In this document: positions 18,507-28,526 of the stretch, piece by piece
Layout of the letters: each line of letters begins with the position of its first letter
Numbering within the stretch: position 1 is the stretch's first letter
From: Paenalcaligenes niemegkensis
Lineage (GTDB): Bacteria > Pseudomonadota > Gammaproteobacteria > Burkholderiales > Burkholderiaceae_B
Direction of reading: 5' to 3'
DNA length: 64,000 nt
Assembly (NCBI RefSeq): GCF_022230885.1
Contig: NZ_JAKGCT010000005.1
Coordinates: 186,001-250,000 of the forward strand
Made by a program: the position numbers and the translations under genes
Notes under the pieces: model-generated
Told to the model about the DNA's origin: nothing
Database searches by the model: none
The model's input: only the letters and a program-made list of their open reading frames with translations

Positions 18507-19298
18507 TTATGACCTTACCTGTATACCCTGGCTACTGAGGTACGCCTTGGCCTCGGCAATCGAGTAGGTGCCGTAATGGAAGATGCTGGCGGCCAGCACC
18601 GCGCTTGCGCCGCCTTGAAGCACTCCCTCGGCCAAGTGTTCAAGCGTGCCTACTCCACCAGAGGCAATGACCGGTATGGAAACAGCATTGGCCACTGCAC
18701 GTGTGAGTTCAAGGTCAAAGCCTGACTTTGTGCCATCACGGTCCATGCTGGTTAGCAAGATTTCGCCTGCGCCTAAATCGGCCATCCGCTTAGCCCATTC
18801 TATGGCGTCGATACCCGTGGAGCGCTTGCCGCCATGGGTATAGAGTTCCCATTTAGGGGCTTCGCCAGGCCTCGACGTGCGTCGGGCATCAATAGCGACG
18901 ACGAGACATTGAGAGCCGTAGTGTTCAGCGGCCGCCCGTACGAGGTCAGGGTTGGACACCGCGGCGCTATTAATAGACACCTTGTCAGCGCCAGCGTTAA
19001 GCAGACGCTGAATATCGCCGACTTCTCGTACACCACCGCCTACAGTAAGCGGGATGAAAATCTGCTTGGCGACCTCTTCAATAATGGGAAGAATAAGATC
19101 GCGATTCTCGGTGGTAGCCGTGATGTCGAGCAGGGTTAGCTCATCGGCACCCTGTTCGCTGTATTGACGTGCAATTTCAATGGGATCGCCTGCATCAACG
19201 AGGTCAACAAAGTTAACCCCTTTAACCACGCGTCCTGCGTTAACGTCAAGGCAGGGAATAATACGGCAGCTGTGCTGGGCTTGATCTATCTGGTTCAT
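18507..19298 (-). CDS. hisF: imidazole glycerol phosphate synthase cyclase subunit
   Basis: Cyclase half of IGP synthase, 263 residues, a (beta/alpha)8 barrel that uses ammonia from HisH. Catalytic Asp residues lie in [16 protein letters not shown] and [14 protein letters not shown]; phosphate loops include TVGGGVRE and IASGGVGT. The reading frame extends upstream to 19406 with an arginine-rich stretch, but that is hisA sequence read out of frame. The ATG at 19298 overlaps the hisA stop (ATGA) and starts the real protein. Confidence 0.97.
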   Translation of the reverse strand: MNQIDQAQHSCRIIPCLDVNAGRVVKGVNFVDLVDAGDPIEIARQYSEQGADELTLLDITATTENRDLILPIIEEVAKQIFIPLTVGGGVREVGDIQRLLNAGADKVSINSAAVSNPDLVRAAAEHYGSQCLVVAIDARRTSRPGEAPKWELYTHGGKRSTGIDAIEWAKRMADLGAGEILLTSMDRDGTKSGFDLELTRAVANAVSIPVIASGGVGTLEHLAEGVLQGGASAVLAASIFHYGTYSIAEAKAYLSSQGIQVRS

Positions 19299-20035
19299 CC
19301 TTCGTACTCGTCGGCGTAATCTTGAGCCTCGGCGAAATCGAGAGTGCCTTCGTAAAGACTGCGTCCGAGGATCACGCCCTCGATGCCTTCGTGTTCGACT
19401 TCGCAAAGCGCTTCAATGTCGCTCATGCTGGCCACGCCACCTGAGGCGATGACGGGGATGCTGACGTGTCTTGACAGGCTTACGGTAGCCTCGATGTTAA
19501 CGCCTGTGAGCATACCGTCGCGTCCGATATCGGTATAGATAATGGATTCGCAGCCGTAGTCTTCAAACTTTTTGGCCAGATCGAGTACGTCGTGGCGCGT
19601 GAGCTTGCTCCAGCCTTCAGTGGCTACCTTGCCATCCCGGGCGTCCAGACCAACAATAATATGGCCAGGGAAAGCACTGCAGGCATCGCGCAGAAAGCCA
19701 GGGCTTTTAACTGCAGCGGTTCCGATGATGACATAGCTCATGCCTGAATCAAGATAGGCCTCGATCGTGTCCAGGTCGCGTATGCCGCCGCCGATCTGTA
19801 CAGGCACTTCGCCATCTACAGCTTTGATAATGGCTTTGATGGCTGCCTGATTGATCGGTTTGCCGGAGACGGCGCCGTTAAGATCTACTAAATGGAGGCG
19901 TCGGGCACCCTGGTCTAGCCATTGCGTAGCCATGGCACCGGGATCATCGGAAAATACGGTTGCGTCGTCCAGGTCACCCTGGCGCAGGCGCACACAACGC
20001 CCGTCTTGAAGGTCGATGGCGGGAATTAAAAGCAT
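19295..20035 (-). CDS. hisA: phosphoribosylformimino-AICAR-phosphate isomerase
   Basis: Histidine pathway isomerase (ProFAR to PRFAR), 246 residues, a barrel related to HisF. The paired catalytic Asp residues lie in [16 protein letters not shown] and [12 protein letters not shown], and phosphate sites in QIGGGIRD and IASGGVAS. It lies between hisH and hisF; the gap to hisH is about 65 bases. Confidence 0.97.
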   Translation of the reverse strand: MLLIPAIDLQDGRCVRLRQGDLDDATVFSDDPGAMATQWLDQGARRLHLVDLNGAVSGKPINQAAIKAIIKAVDGEVPVQIGGGIRDLDTIEAYLDSGMSYVIIGTAAVKSPGFLRDACSAFPGHIIVGLDARDGKVATEGWSKLTRHDVLDLAKKFEDYGCESIIYTDIGRDGMLTGVNIEATVSLSRHVSIPVIASGGVASMSDIEALCEVEHEGIEGVILGRSLYEGTLDFAEAQDYADEYEG

Positions 20036-20101
20036 GATGTAGAGCCGTCAATAACGAAGTATTTAAATTAAAAATCGTAAACACCCGCAGGGCGGATGTG
20101 G

Positions 20102-20743
20102 TTAGGGGTTCCAGCGAGCAAAGTTGCTTAACAGGTGTAAGCCTGATTGAGCGCTTTTCTCGGGGTGGAACTGCACAGCAAATATGTTGTCGCGAGCGAC
20201 AGCACTAGTAAATGCATAACCATACTGAGTCGTGCCTGCACATAGTGTAGAGGTAACTGGCTGAACGTAATAGCTATGAACGAAATAAAAGTGACTATTT
20301 TGAGCGATATTAGCCCAAAGAGGGTGCGGCTTCGCCTGTAAAACCCGATTCCAGCCTACATGGGGCACTTTTAGCCCCGCTGGATGCGATGGCGAATAGA
20401 AGGCATCGCCGTTAAAACGTATAACGTTTCCTGCAAATAGATTAAGGCACTCGACGTCGCCTTCGTCGCTATGGCTGAACAGCATCTGCTCGCCCACGCA
20501 AATTCCCAGCATGGGTTTGCTATGGGCATGGTCCAACAGGCTTTGATAGAGGCCAGATTGGTGCAGGGAAACCATACAATTGGGCATCGCGCCCTGGCCG
20601 GGTAATACCAGCCGATCGGCTGCGGCAAGCTGGTCAGGCGTGCTGGCCAGAATCACAGTGGCATGAGGCGCAGCGACCTGTAAGGCGCGGGCAACTGAAT
20701 GTATGTTGCCCATTCCGTAATCGACAATAGCAATAGTGCTCAC
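20102..20743 (-). CDS. hisH: imidazole glycerol phosphate synthase glutaminase subunit
   Basis: Glutaminase half of IGP synthase, 213 residues. The nucleophile is Cys82 in GICVGEQMLFS, a small variation on the usual GICLGMQ, and the His/Glu pair is in VQFHPEKSAQSG. The oxyanion strand PGQGAMPNCM is present. It is the first his gene in the window: hisB, which precedes hisH in Bordetella-type operons, is absent, and a CoA-degradation cluster begins instead. Confidence 0.96.
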   Translation of the reverse strand: MSTIAIVDYGMGNIHSVARALQVAAPHATVILASTPDQLAAADRLVLPGQGAMPNCMVSLHQSGLYQSLLDHAHSKPMLGICVGEQMLFSHSDEGDVECLNLFAGNVIRFNGDAFYSPSHPAGLKVPHVGWNRVLQAKPHPLWANIAQNSHFYFVHSYYVQPVTSTLCAGTTQYGYAFTSAVARDNIFAVQFHPEKSAQSGLHLLSNFARWNP

Positions 20744-20923
20744 AACAGGTGGCCTGTAGGTAATTAGGGTACGCTTTGGTTGCGAGGGCCAGCTTCAGGC
20801 TCGGGGCGAGATGCATGACCACAGATTTTAAAAATAGTTTAGCGTTGGGTGAGCAGTTTCTATATAAATTATAGGGGTTTGATGGTTGAGGTTGCAAGCA
20901 ATAAGCGGGCTCCTTTTACTAGG

Positions 20924-21709
20924 TTATTTCCCTACAAATACGGGTTTTCGCTTTTCCAGGAATGCTTTCATGCCTTCTTGCTTATCTTGGCTGGCAAACA
21001 GCACTTGCACTGCTTTACGCTCCATGGCGAGCGCAGCTCCGAGGGATGCGTCGGCACCGTGAATAATAACTTCTTTTATTTGAGCTAACGCAATAGGTGG
21101 CAAGTCGGCAATATGGTGTGCAAGGGCAAGAGCCTCGGTCATAACGGCCTCGTCGTCGACAACTTTACTGACCAGGCCCAATGTGTAGGCCTCGTCGGCG
21201 TTCAATAAGTTACCTGTCAAGCACAGGTACATGGCCTGAAACTTACCTACAGCTCTGGTTAGGCGTTGCGTGCCTCCTGCACCTGGCATGATTCCGACTT
21301 TGACTTCGGGCTGGCCAAAGCGGGCGTTCCGACCTGCCACGATGATATCGGTATTCATGGCCAGTTCGAGGCCTCCACCCAAGGCAAAGCCATTAACTGC
21401 TGAGATTACGGGCACCGGACATTCGGCAACGGCGTTCCATAGACGCTCGGTATGCCGCTGATACATTTCGATTGCGCTGATTTTAGACATATCTTCAATA
21501 TCAGCCCCTGCAGCAAAGCTTTTTTCATCGCCCGTCAAGATGACGCAGCGCAGTTCGTCATCATCCATAAAGCCACGGAAAACCTCGGCGAGTTCTTGAC
21601 GTATGCTCAGATTCAATGCATTACGAACATGGGGGCGGTTTAACCTGACCACCGCAATGCCCGGGTGAATACGCTCAAGAATGACTTCGCTTAATGTCAG
21701 TTCTGTCAT
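20924..21709 (-). CDS. enoyl-CoA hydratase (crotonase family, both catalytic Glu present)
   Basis: Hydrates 2-enoyl-CoA to 3-hydroxyacyl-CoA in a beta-oxidation-type route. It has 261 residues. The oxyanion-hole loops are SFAAGADI and FALGGGLELA, and the two catalytic Glu residues match GGGLELA and FGQPEVKVG before MPGAGGTQRL. The ATG at 21709 follows AAAGGG; a longer frame from 21769 is thiolase sequence read out of frame. It is the last gene of a five-gene operon and resembles PaaF and crotonases of aromatic degradation. Confidence 0.93.
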   Translation of the reverse strand: MTELTLSEVILERIHPGIAVVRLNRPHVRNALNLSIRQELAEVFRGFMDDDELRCVILTGDEKSFAAGADIEDMSKISAIEMYQRHTERLWNAVAECPVPVISAVNGFALGGGLELAMNTDIIVAGRNARFGQPEVKVGIMPGAGGTQRLTRAVGKFQAMYLCLTGNLLNADEAYTLGLVSKVVDDEAVMTEALALAHHIADLPPIALAQIKEVIIHGADASLGAALAMERKAVQVLFASQDKQEGMKAFLEKRKPVFVGK

Positions 21710-21711
21710 GG

Positions 21712-22913
21712 CTAAACCCTTTCTATTACCATGGAGATACCTTGTCCTACTCCCACGCACATGGTGCATAGAGCACGTTTTAGCTCGTGCTCCTGAAGTT
21801 CAAGTGCAGCGGTAAGGACCAGTCGGGCTCCGGACATGCCCAAGGGGTGTCCCAAAGCAATTGCGCCGCCATTGGGGTTAACAAAGTCGGCATCGTCAGC
21901 TAAGCCGAGCGCGCGCATGACAGCAAGGCCCTGCGCTGCAAAAGCTTCATTTAACTCGACAATGTCAATATCACTGATACTCAGCTGTAAACGATCAAGC
22001 AGCTTATGCGTTGCAGGCGCCGGGCCAATGCCCATAATGCGTGGGGAAACCCCGGACACAGCCATTCCACGGACGCGGGCGATAGGTGTGAGGCCATAGC
22101 GTTCGGCTGCTTCCGGAGAGGCAATCAAGAGGGCTGCAGCGCCATCATTCACGCCAGAAGCATTGCCTGCGGTAATAGATCCACCCTGGCGAAATGGGGT
22201 GCGCAACGCCGCTAGCTGTTCAAGTGTTGTGGGACGTGGATGCTCGTCATGTTCAACAACGATCGGGTCGCCTTTCCGCTGTGACAGGCTGATCGGTGCT
22301 ATTTCTTTGGCGAAACGGCCTCGGGCCTGGGCGGCGAGAGCCCGCTCTTGACTACGCAGGGCGAACCGATCCTGATCTTCGCGAGAAATTTTGAAATCAG
22401 CCGCGACGTTTTCGGCCGTTTCTGGCATGGAGTCGATGCCGTATTGCGCTTTTAGCAAGGGGTTAACAAAGCGCCAGCCAATAGTGGTGTCGTAAATTTC
22501 AGCGTTACGTGAAAAGGCGCTACCTGCTTTTGGCATGACCAGGGAGCCCGAGTCATTGACTCCACGCCGCCAGCGATAATGACTTCGGCTTCGCCTGTGC
22601 GGATCGCCCGAGCGGCCATTCCTACAGCGTCCATGCCCGAACCGCATAGGCGGTTGATGGTGGATCCCCCGACCTGTTCCGATAATCCTGCCAGCAGGAC
22701 AGCCATACGAGCGATGTTACGGTTGTCTTCACCGGCTTGGTTGGCACAGCCGAAGATAACATCGTCAATGGCTTCGGAGGGCAGGGTAGGGACTTTTGCC
22801 ATGAGCTCACGAATGGCATGTGCGCCCAGATCATCTGGCCGGACTGTAGCCAGAGCGCCGGCGTAGCGTCCAATGGGCGTGCGAACTCCGGCGCAAAGCA
22901 AAGCGTCTCGCAT
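21712..22913 (-). CDS. acetyl-CoA acyltransferase, PcaF/PaaJ type (frameshifted)
   Basis: Thiolase that cleaves a 3-oxoacyl-CoA with CoA. After correction it has 400 residues. The nucleophile Cys lies in [12 protein letters not shown]; the later motifs are [28 protein letters not shown] and the second Cys in [10 protein letters not shown]. The start [21 protein letters not shown] and overall length match beta-ketoadipyl-CoA thiolases. The frame breaks at the G-run 22542-22544: ESMTRAPW becomes ESMTRAPLVMPKAG with one more base. It lies between two crotonase-family genes in the same operon. Confidence 0.92.
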
Positions 22914-22924
22914 TTTATTTCTCC

Positions 22925-23734
22925 TTATAGCGGACAGTTTTTGGTGAAGTTCGGACGACGTTTTTCACGTAGGGAGTCGAGGCCTTCCTGAACATCGGGG
23001 CCTTTGAACCCCAGGAACTCCAACGCCAACGAGGCGTCGAAAGTAGGCCCTGCCATGCGCAGCCAATTATTGAGTGCATATTTAGTCCACCTTAAGGCCG
23101 TAGGCGACCCGTTGGCTAAACGCGTGGCGATTTCTATTGATTTATCGTGGAGTTCGTTGGATTCGACGCAAAGCGATACCAGGCCGATCCGCTCGGCTTC
23201 CTCTCCGCTGACGGCCTCACAAAGCATAAGGTAGTACTTGGCTTTAGCCATACCGCATAGCAGCGGCCATACGATGGCGGCATGGTCGCCAGCTGCTACA
23301 CCAAGACGGGTGTGGCCATCAATAATTCGTGCGTCTTTGGCAGCGATAGAAATGTCAGCCAGCAAACCGGCGACGAGCCCTGCACCAACAGCGGGTCCGT
23401 CCATCGCCGACACCATGGGTTTGGAGCAATTGATAATGTTATAGACCAAATCGCGGGCTTCTTTCCAGACACGGGTGAGAGTATTGAAGTCTTCAGACAT
23501 TTCTTTGACGAGGTCCAGATCTCCGCCGGATGAGAACGCGCCATCAGACCCACGGATGATGACCGCGCTGACATCAGGATCAGCGTCAATGTCTCGCCAA
23601 ATGCGTACCAGTTCTCCGTGCATGATGGCGTCAGCCGAGTTCAGGCGTCCAGGGTTTTCCATGGTTACACGCAATACGCGTTCAGCAGGCCAGTCAAATT
23701 TCAGGCGCTTATAGCTGTCGTAAATAGAACTCAT
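22925..23734 (-). CDS. crotonase-superfamily protein lacking the hydratase glutamates
   Basis: Crotonase-fold CoA enzyme, 269 residues. The oxyanion loops are kept ([11 protein letters not shown] and [12 protein letters not shown]). The positions that hold the two catalytic Glu in enoyl-CoA hydratase are not Glu here: the first block reads [12 protein letters not shown] and the second [19 protein letters not shown] simple hydratase is therefore doubtful; an isomerase, hydrolase or other crotonase chemistry is possible. The ATG at 23734 lies inside the 3' end of the ligase gene, so the two are translationally coupled. Confidence 0.85.
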   Translation of the reverse strand: MSSIYDSYKRLKFDWPAERVLRVTMENPGRLNSADAIMHGELVRIWRDIDADPDVSAVIIRGSDGAFSSGGDLDLVKEMSEDFNTLTRVWKEARDLVYNIINCSKPMVSAMDGPAVGAGLVAGLLADISIAAKDARIIDGHTRLGVAAGDHAAIVWPLLCGMAKAKYYLMLCEAVSGEEAERIGLVSLCVESNELHDKSIEIATRLANGSPTALRWTKYALNNWLRMAGPTFDASLALEFLGFKGPDVQEGLDSLREKRRPNFTKNCPL

Positions 23735-25259
23735 ATTTTTTCTCCTTACCTGCCCAGTATTTTTCGCGCAGGATATTCTTTTGAATTTTCCCAATCGGTG
23801 TCTTTGGGAAATCGGCCACAAACTTGATCAAACGTGGGCGCTTGAAGCGAGCTAAGCGTTGCTCGCAGTGAGTGGTGATGGTGTCTTCATCAAGGGTAGC
23901 GTTTTCATGCAACAGTACGTATGCAGCGGGTACTTCGCCCCACTTTTCGTCGGGAATTCCAAATACCGCACACTCTGCGACTTCCTTGAGTTCGTATAAG
24001 GCGTTTTCTATCTCTTTTGGGTAAACATTCTCGCCGCCCGAGATAATCATGTCTTTAGCACGATCGATTAATGTGATGAATCCGTCTTCGTCCATTTTGG
24101 CCAGATCACCCGTTAAGGCCCACCCATTACGCCAAAATGCTGCCGTTTGTTCAGGTTCGTTGTAATACTCCAGCATGACATTGCTGCCACGCGATGCAAT
24201 CTCTCCGACCTCGCCTTGGGGCACGGGCACGCCATGTTTGTCGACCAGGGCTATATCTACGTTGTAGGCCTGCCGTCCAATAGAACCGAGCTTGTCTTGC
24301 AGATACCAGGCGCGCAGCGAGGTAAGTACGCCCATTTCCGATTGGCCGTAAATCTGTGTCATCTCTACTTTAGGAAACAAGCGCAGCATGTCGCGCTGTA
24401 CCCAGTCGGGCATGGGAGCGCCGGCAAACGAAAGTTTGCGCCAATGGGATAGCGAATCAACTGCTAAGTTGGGTTCACTAACAACCATGGATACCTGAGT
24501 TGGCACCATGAAGGCACCCGTCATTTTGGTCCGTTCTGCCATAGCCACGAAGCTGGCCACGCTCCATTTGCTGAGCAGTGTGCAGGTGGCGCCAACAAGG
24601 ACGGCGGGCTGGAACATGATGTTCAGTGCGGCGACGTGGAAAAGCGGTGTCACAATACCGATGATGTCACGTTCGTCCAGGGCCTCTTCGATGGCCACAG
24701 TATGGGCTGTGATGTAGCGGTTGCGGTGGCTGCATAACACGCCCTTGGGCTTACCTGTAGTACCACCGGTATAAGTCATGCAAAACGGATCGTCAAAGCC
24801 TGGTTTTATGCTGGGGTACGCATCGCTACTGGCGGTGGAGTAGTCCTGAAAAAGTATGTCTGCACCTCCATGGCCTATGCGAACCAAGGTCTTCAGCAAC
24901 GGCAGGCGATGCCGAATTGCGTCCACTTTGGCTTCGAACACATCTTCGTAAAGTAGCGTGCTTACATCGGCCTTTTCAACGACATAGGCTAAGTCGTCAG
25001 GCTGGTATAGCGTCGAAATATTGACCAGCACAGCCCCGGAGCGCGCAGCACCAAAAAACGTAATGGCATATTCGGTGCGATTGCGGCAGATAATGCCGAT
25101 TTTTTCACCTTTCTGTATACCGTTGGCAATAAAGGCATTAGCTAAACGATTAGCTGCCAAATCAAGTTCACGGTAGCTCAACGACTGATCTTCCCAGATC
25201 ACCGCGGCTTTATCAGGAAAGCGCTCTGCAGAGCGGCGCAGCATGTCCCCGGCTAGCAT
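23709..25259 (-). CDS. AMP-forming acyl-CoA synthetase
   Basis: Activates a carboxylic acid to its CoA thioester with ATP. It has 516 residues. The adenylate motifs are all present: [12 protein letters not shown] near 170, IYGQSEMG near 310, [25 protein letters not shown] near 395, [11 protein letters not shown] and the final catalytic Lys in [12 protein letters not shown]. No signal or membrane segment. The 3' end overlaps the next gene by 26 bases; one more base in the A-run near 23725 would instead give a four-base overlap. It is the first gene of the operon and divergent from the IclR regulator. Substrate unknown. Confidence 0.93.
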   Translation of the reverse strand: MLAGDMLRRSAERFPDKAAVIWEDQSLSYRELDLAANRLANAFIANGIQKGEKIGIICRNRTEYAITFFGAARSGAVLVNISTLYQPDDLAYVVEKADVSTLLYEDVFEAKVDAIRHRLPLLKTLVRIGHGGADILFQDYSTASSDAYPSIKPGFDDPFCMTYTGGTTGKPKGVLCSHRNRYITAHTVAIEEALDERDIIGIVTPLFHVAALNIMFQPAVLVGATCTLLSKWSVASFVAMAERTKMTGAFMVPTQVSMVVSEPNLAVDSLSHWRKLSFAGAPMPDWVQRDMLRLFPKVEMTQIYGQSEMGVLTSLRAWYLQDKLGSIGRQAYNVDIALVDKHGVPVPQGEVGEIASRGSNVMLEYYNEPEQTAAFWRNGWALTGDLAKMDEDGFITLIDRAKDMIISGGENVYPKEIENALYELKEVAECAVFGIPDEKWGEVPAAYVLLHENATLDEDTITTHCEQRLARFKRPRLIKFVADFPKTPIGKIQKNILREKYWAGKEKKYEFYLRQL

Positions 25260-25342
25260 CCGGTTGTCTCCTTTAAGAATTATTCAGCAGACGCAAGAAA
25301 AAATGCTCGTGGTCTTTACTTATAAACACGATAATCTTAAAC

Positions 25343-25379
25343 TGATTTTGCAAAAAGCAATTTCGCTGTGCAAAAATCA
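25343..25379. promoter_or_regulatory. candidate IclR-family operator between ligase and regulator genes
   Basis: Inverted arms TGATTTTGCA (25343-25352) and TGCAAAAATCA (25369-25379) flank GCAATTTCGC. The 20 bases at 25348-25367 match 16 of 20 with 31497-31516 upstream of the TRAP operon. The site ends nine bases before the iclR start, as expected for autoregulation of a divergent promoter pair. Confidence 0.6.
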
Positions 25380-25387
25380 GGAGGCTT

Positions 25388-26197
25388 ATGTCGGAAGCCA
25401 AAGATCGCCAATTTGTTGATGCCTTAGCCCGTGGCTTCGCCGTTCTGGAGTGCTTGTCCCGAGCGCAGCGCCCGATGGGCAATGGCGAAATTTCACGAAT
25501 TGTTGGGTTGCCGCCCTCGACTATCAGCCGGCTGACTCACACCTTGACCGAGTTAGGGTATATTCGTCGCTCGTCCTCAGAGCGCACCTATGAACTGACT
25601 CCTAAAAACCTGACCTTGGGTTACCCGGTGTTGGCAGGTATGACGCTGCTGGATCGAGCGCGCCCCTATTTAAAGTCCATTAGTGATGAAACGCATGAAA
25701 CCGTGGCGCTCGCCGTTCGGGACTCTTTGCATATATCGTTTGTCGAGGTCATTCCCGGCACTAATCTGTTGGCCGTCAGACTTGCCACAGGAGGGCGTTT
25801 GCGCATGGGCGTTTCGGCGGCTGGGGTGGCCATTACCGCAGCGCTCTCCGAACGTAAACGCTGGTCGACCTTAAATCGCCTCAGTGCAGATATGGAGCAG
25901 CGAAATGAAGACTTTAAGGCTTTTGAGCGTGCTCTAGAAGACTGCGATAAAACAGGCTATGCCATCGTTCGTAACCTATGGCAGGAAGGCGTTGGCGGTA
26001 TATCAGTACCTTTGCTTTGGCAGGGCAGCCTGGCAGCATTGACCATGCCGATTTCAACAGGCAGCATCAACGAGCAGCGTATGCGTAACGATCTCGTGCC
26101 CATCTTGCTTAAAGCCGCGCACGAGATCGGGGCGGCTCCCGTTGGAGCGGCTCCCGTCGGGGCGGTCCCCTCAGGGGCCAATTTATCCTCAGGCTAA
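25388..26197 (+). CDS. IclR-family transcriptional regulator
   Basis: Dimeric DNA-binding regulator with an N-terminal winged helix (SRAQRPMGNGEISRIVGLPPSTISRLTHTL) and a C-terminal effector domain. It has 269 residues. Start at 25388 has AGGAG upstream. PobR/PcaR-type members respond to aromatic acids. It is divergent from the acyl-CoA ligase operon and is the likely controller of both that operon and the TRAP genes. Its C-terminus carries an unusual repetitive tail (three GA-x-PV/S type units) that runs into the 3' end of the convergent dehydrogenase gene, overlapping it by nine bases. Confidence 0.93.
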   Translation: MSEAKDRQFVDALARGFAVLECLSRAQRPMGNGEISRIVGLPPSTISRLTHTLTELGYIRRSSSERTYELTPKNLTLGYPVLAGMTLLDRARPYLKSISDETHETVALAVRDSLHISFVEVIPGTNLLAVRLATGGRLRMGVSAAGVAITAALSERKRWSTLNRLSADMEQRNEDFKAFERALEDCDKTGYAIVRNLWQEGVGGISVPLLWQGSLAALTMPISTGSINEQRMRNDLVPILLKAAHEIGAAPVGAAPVGAVPSGANLSSG

Positions 26198-27694
26198 GGT
26201 TCGGGCCGAGAGGCCCAACTGCGCGCGGCGGCGTAGCCACTGGCTGGGGCGGTAGCGATCGTCACCGCTTAGCGATTGAGCCGCGAGCAGGATAGTGTAG
26301 ACATTGTTTACCCCCAAGCTATCGCACAGTTGTAAAGGTCCTTGTGGATAATTCAGGCCCAGGCGCATGGCGCTGTCGATATCCTCTATGCTGGCGACGC
26401 CGGTTTGCGCCATTTCGCACCCCAGGTTGGCCACCATCGCAGCAATGCGTGGGCCAACAAAGCCCGGTGAGTCGTTGATGACACATACTTTGCGGCTGGC
26501 GGTGAAGGCGCTGACGACGGCGTTGACCACATTCATGTCGGCACCGGGTGCTTTCATTAACGTTATGCGTTTGTCCGTATTGCCCAGAAGGTCAATCGCT
26601 ACGACTCGGCTGGACGCTAACTGAGGGTGTAGACGGCTGATGTAAGCACTGCAGTCTTCGCCAATGGGGGCGATGAGTATGGGCGATTTTCGGTCGTCGG
26701 TGGTCAGCACTTTGACACCGATATCAGTGAGCAATGCTGTTAACCGCTCATGGTTTTCGAGCACGACCACAGCGCTTGCAGCAGGGACATTACTGACGGC
26801 ATCGGCTGACGGCGCGGCTTGTCCTTCTCCGTACGAATAGAAGCCGCGTCCGGTTTTGCGGCCGAGTTGCTTGGTCTCAAGCATATAGCGGTGCTTAGGA
26901 GTTGAGCGCAAGCGTGGGTCGGCAAAGAAACGCTCGTGAATGAATTGCGTTACAGGAAAGTTTACATCCATGCCGGTTAGGTCCATTAGTTCAAATGGAC
27001 CCATGCGGAAATCAAAGCAATCGCGCATGATCGCATCAATTTGTGCGGGTGTGGCAACAGACTCGTGCTCAATAGCCAACCCTTCAGTGGTATAGGCACG
27101 TCCACCGTAATTGACTAGAAATCCTGGCATATCGTTAACGATCACCGGTGTGCGTCCCATGCGCTGACTGACCTCAACTAACATGTCCAGCACGGCGTTG
27201 TCGGTGTCCGGCCCTGGAATGACTTCCACCAACTTCATGAGAGGGACCGGGTTGAAAAAGTGTAGCCCTGCAATGCGTTCAGGACGCTCGCAACCTGCTG
27301 CGATTTCGCCGATGGGAATGGAAGAGGTGTTCGAAGCCAAGATGGCGCCCGGTCTCACGATAGCTTCCAGCTCGGTGAATAGGGACAGCTTTGCATCAAT
27401 GTTTTCAATAATAGCTTCGACGACAAGATCGCAGTTGGCAAGCTCGGTAAGACTGGCGCCTGCGCGAAGGCATGCAATGGCCGCAGCAGCTTTGTCAGCT
27501 GGCATTTTGCCGTCGGCAACGCGTTTATTCAAGCGGTTGGTAATTTGCTCGCATGCGGCGGCTGCAACCCCTTCGCGGGCATCTATCAGGGTAACGCTTA
27601 TGCCTCCCAATGCGGATACATGGGCAATTCCCGTACCCATGGCACCCGCGCCAACAATGCCAACGTGCTGTATCGGCCCTTTGCTTTCGTTCAT
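26189..27694 (-). CDS. 3-hydroxyacyl-CoA dehydrogenase, PaaH-type with doubled C-terminal domain
   Basis: NAD-dependent oxidation of 3-hydroxyacyl-CoA to 3-oxoacyl-CoA. It has 501 residues. The Rossmann motif GIVGAGAMGTGIAH is at residue 12 and the catalytic His lies in GLHFFNPVPLMKLVEV. A first helical domain follows, a middle segment, then a second helical domain (DSPGFVGPRIAAMVANLGCEMAQTG to PLQLCDSLGV), the layout of PaaH/PaaC. It supplies the step between the enoyl-CoA hydratase and the thiolase encoded across the regulator gene. Confidence 0.93.
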   Translation of the reverse strand: MNESKGPIQHVGIVGAGAMGTGIAHVSALGGISVTLIDAREGVAAAACEQITNRLNKRVADGKMPADKAAAAIACLRAGASLTELANCDLVVEAIIENIDAKLSLFTELEAIVRPGAILASNTSSIPIGEIAAGCERPERIAGLHFFNPVPLMKLVEVIPGPDTDNAVLDMLVEVSQRMGRTPVIVNDMPGFLVNYGGRAYTTEGLAIEHESVATPAQIDAIMRDCFDFRMGPFELMDLTGMDVNFPVTQFIHERFFADPRLRSTPKHRYMLETKQLGRKTGRGFYSYGEGQAAPSADAVSNVPAASAVVVLENHERLTALLTDIGVKVLTTDDRKSPILIAPIGEDCSAYISRLHPQLASSRVVAIDLLGNTDKRITLMKAPGADMNVVNAVVSAFTASRKVCVINDSPGFVGPRIAAMVANLGCEMAQTGVASIEDIDSAMRLGLNYPQGPLQLCDSLGVNNVYTILLAAQSLSGDDRYRPSQWLRRRAQLGLSARTLA

Positions 27695-27733
27695 TCTCTT
27701 CCTCTACTACTGATTTATAAATTTCCGGGCTGG

Positions 27734-28513
27734 TTATAGCAGCGATTTAACCAGGCCACCGTCGACGGTAATATTTTGACCGGTCATGTAGGCGGCATGC
27801 CGTGAGCTCATGAAAGCACAAACATGTCCGAAGTCTTCGGCACGGCCCAGGCGTTGCATGGGTATGGATTCCGCCATGCGCTGTTTGGCAGTCTCAATAC
27901 TGATGCCGTCGCGTTCAGACTGGGCTTTGTACACACGTTCCAGAGCGCCAGTGTCCATAAGGCCTGGAAGTAGGTTGTTAACGGTGATGCCAAACGGAGC
28001 AACTTCTTTCGCTAAGCTCGACATCGCTCCGGTTAAACCTGCACGCACGCTGGTAGCGAGGCCCATGTTCGCATATGGCTCCCGAACAGTGAAGGACGTG
28101 ATATTGATGATGCGGCCAAAACCAGCCGTTTTCATCGCAGGTAGACACATGACTGCGAAGTCGAGAGCCGACAGCATGTTGGTTTCCAGGGCATGCAGCC
28201 AGGTAGTGTGGTCATGCTGATCAACTGGACCTGGCGGGGGACCGCCTGCGTTAGTGATTAAAATGGAGACCTTGCCCAACTGCTGTTGCATCTGTTGCAT
28301 GATGGCCTTGCGGCCGACGGGGATCGAGACATCGCCGGGTAAAGCGACGGCGTTATTACCCAACTGTTTGGCGGCGTAATGCGCATTTTCAGCGTTACGG
28401 CCATTTACGCCCACTTTTACGCCGGCTTCGACCAGCGCTTGTGCGCTGGCGAAACCTAAGCCTCGTGAGCCCCCTAGAACCAGGGCATTAAGCCCGGAGA
28501 TACCTAAATCCAT
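27734..28513 (-). CDS. SDR-family oxidoreductase with atypical active site
   Basis: Rossmann-fold protein of the short-chain dehydrogenase family, 259 residues. The cofactor motif is LGGSRGLG and the NAG strand reads ITNAGGPP. The usual Tyr-x3-Lys is not present: the aligned segment reads GLATSVRAGL, so Tyr is replaced and Lys is Arg. This fits a known BKR-like subgroup that departs from the SDR tetrad. It may still act as a reductase/dehydrogenase by other residues or be a lyase-like variant. It lies between the dehydrogenase and the TRAP genes on the same strand. Confidence 0.88.
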   Translation of the reverse strand: MDLGISGLNALVLGGSRGLGFASAQALVEAGVKVGVNGRNAENAHYAAKQLGNNAVALPGDVSIPVGRKAIMQQMQQQLGKVSILITNAGGPPPGPVDQHDHTTWLHALETNMLSALDFAVMCLPAMKTAGFGRIINITSFTVREPYANMGLATSVRAGLTGAMSSLAKEVAPFGITVNNLLPGLMDTGALERVYKAQSERDGISIETAKQRMAESIPMQRLGRAEDFGHVCAFMSSRHAAYMTGQNITVDGGLVKSLL

Positions 28514-28526
28514 TTCTATTCCTTAG

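Noticed and set aside
19299..19406. 36-residue arginine-rich N-terminal extension of HisF
   Set aside because: It is hisA coding sequence read in another frame; the ATG at 19298 with the ATGA overlap fits HisF proteins.
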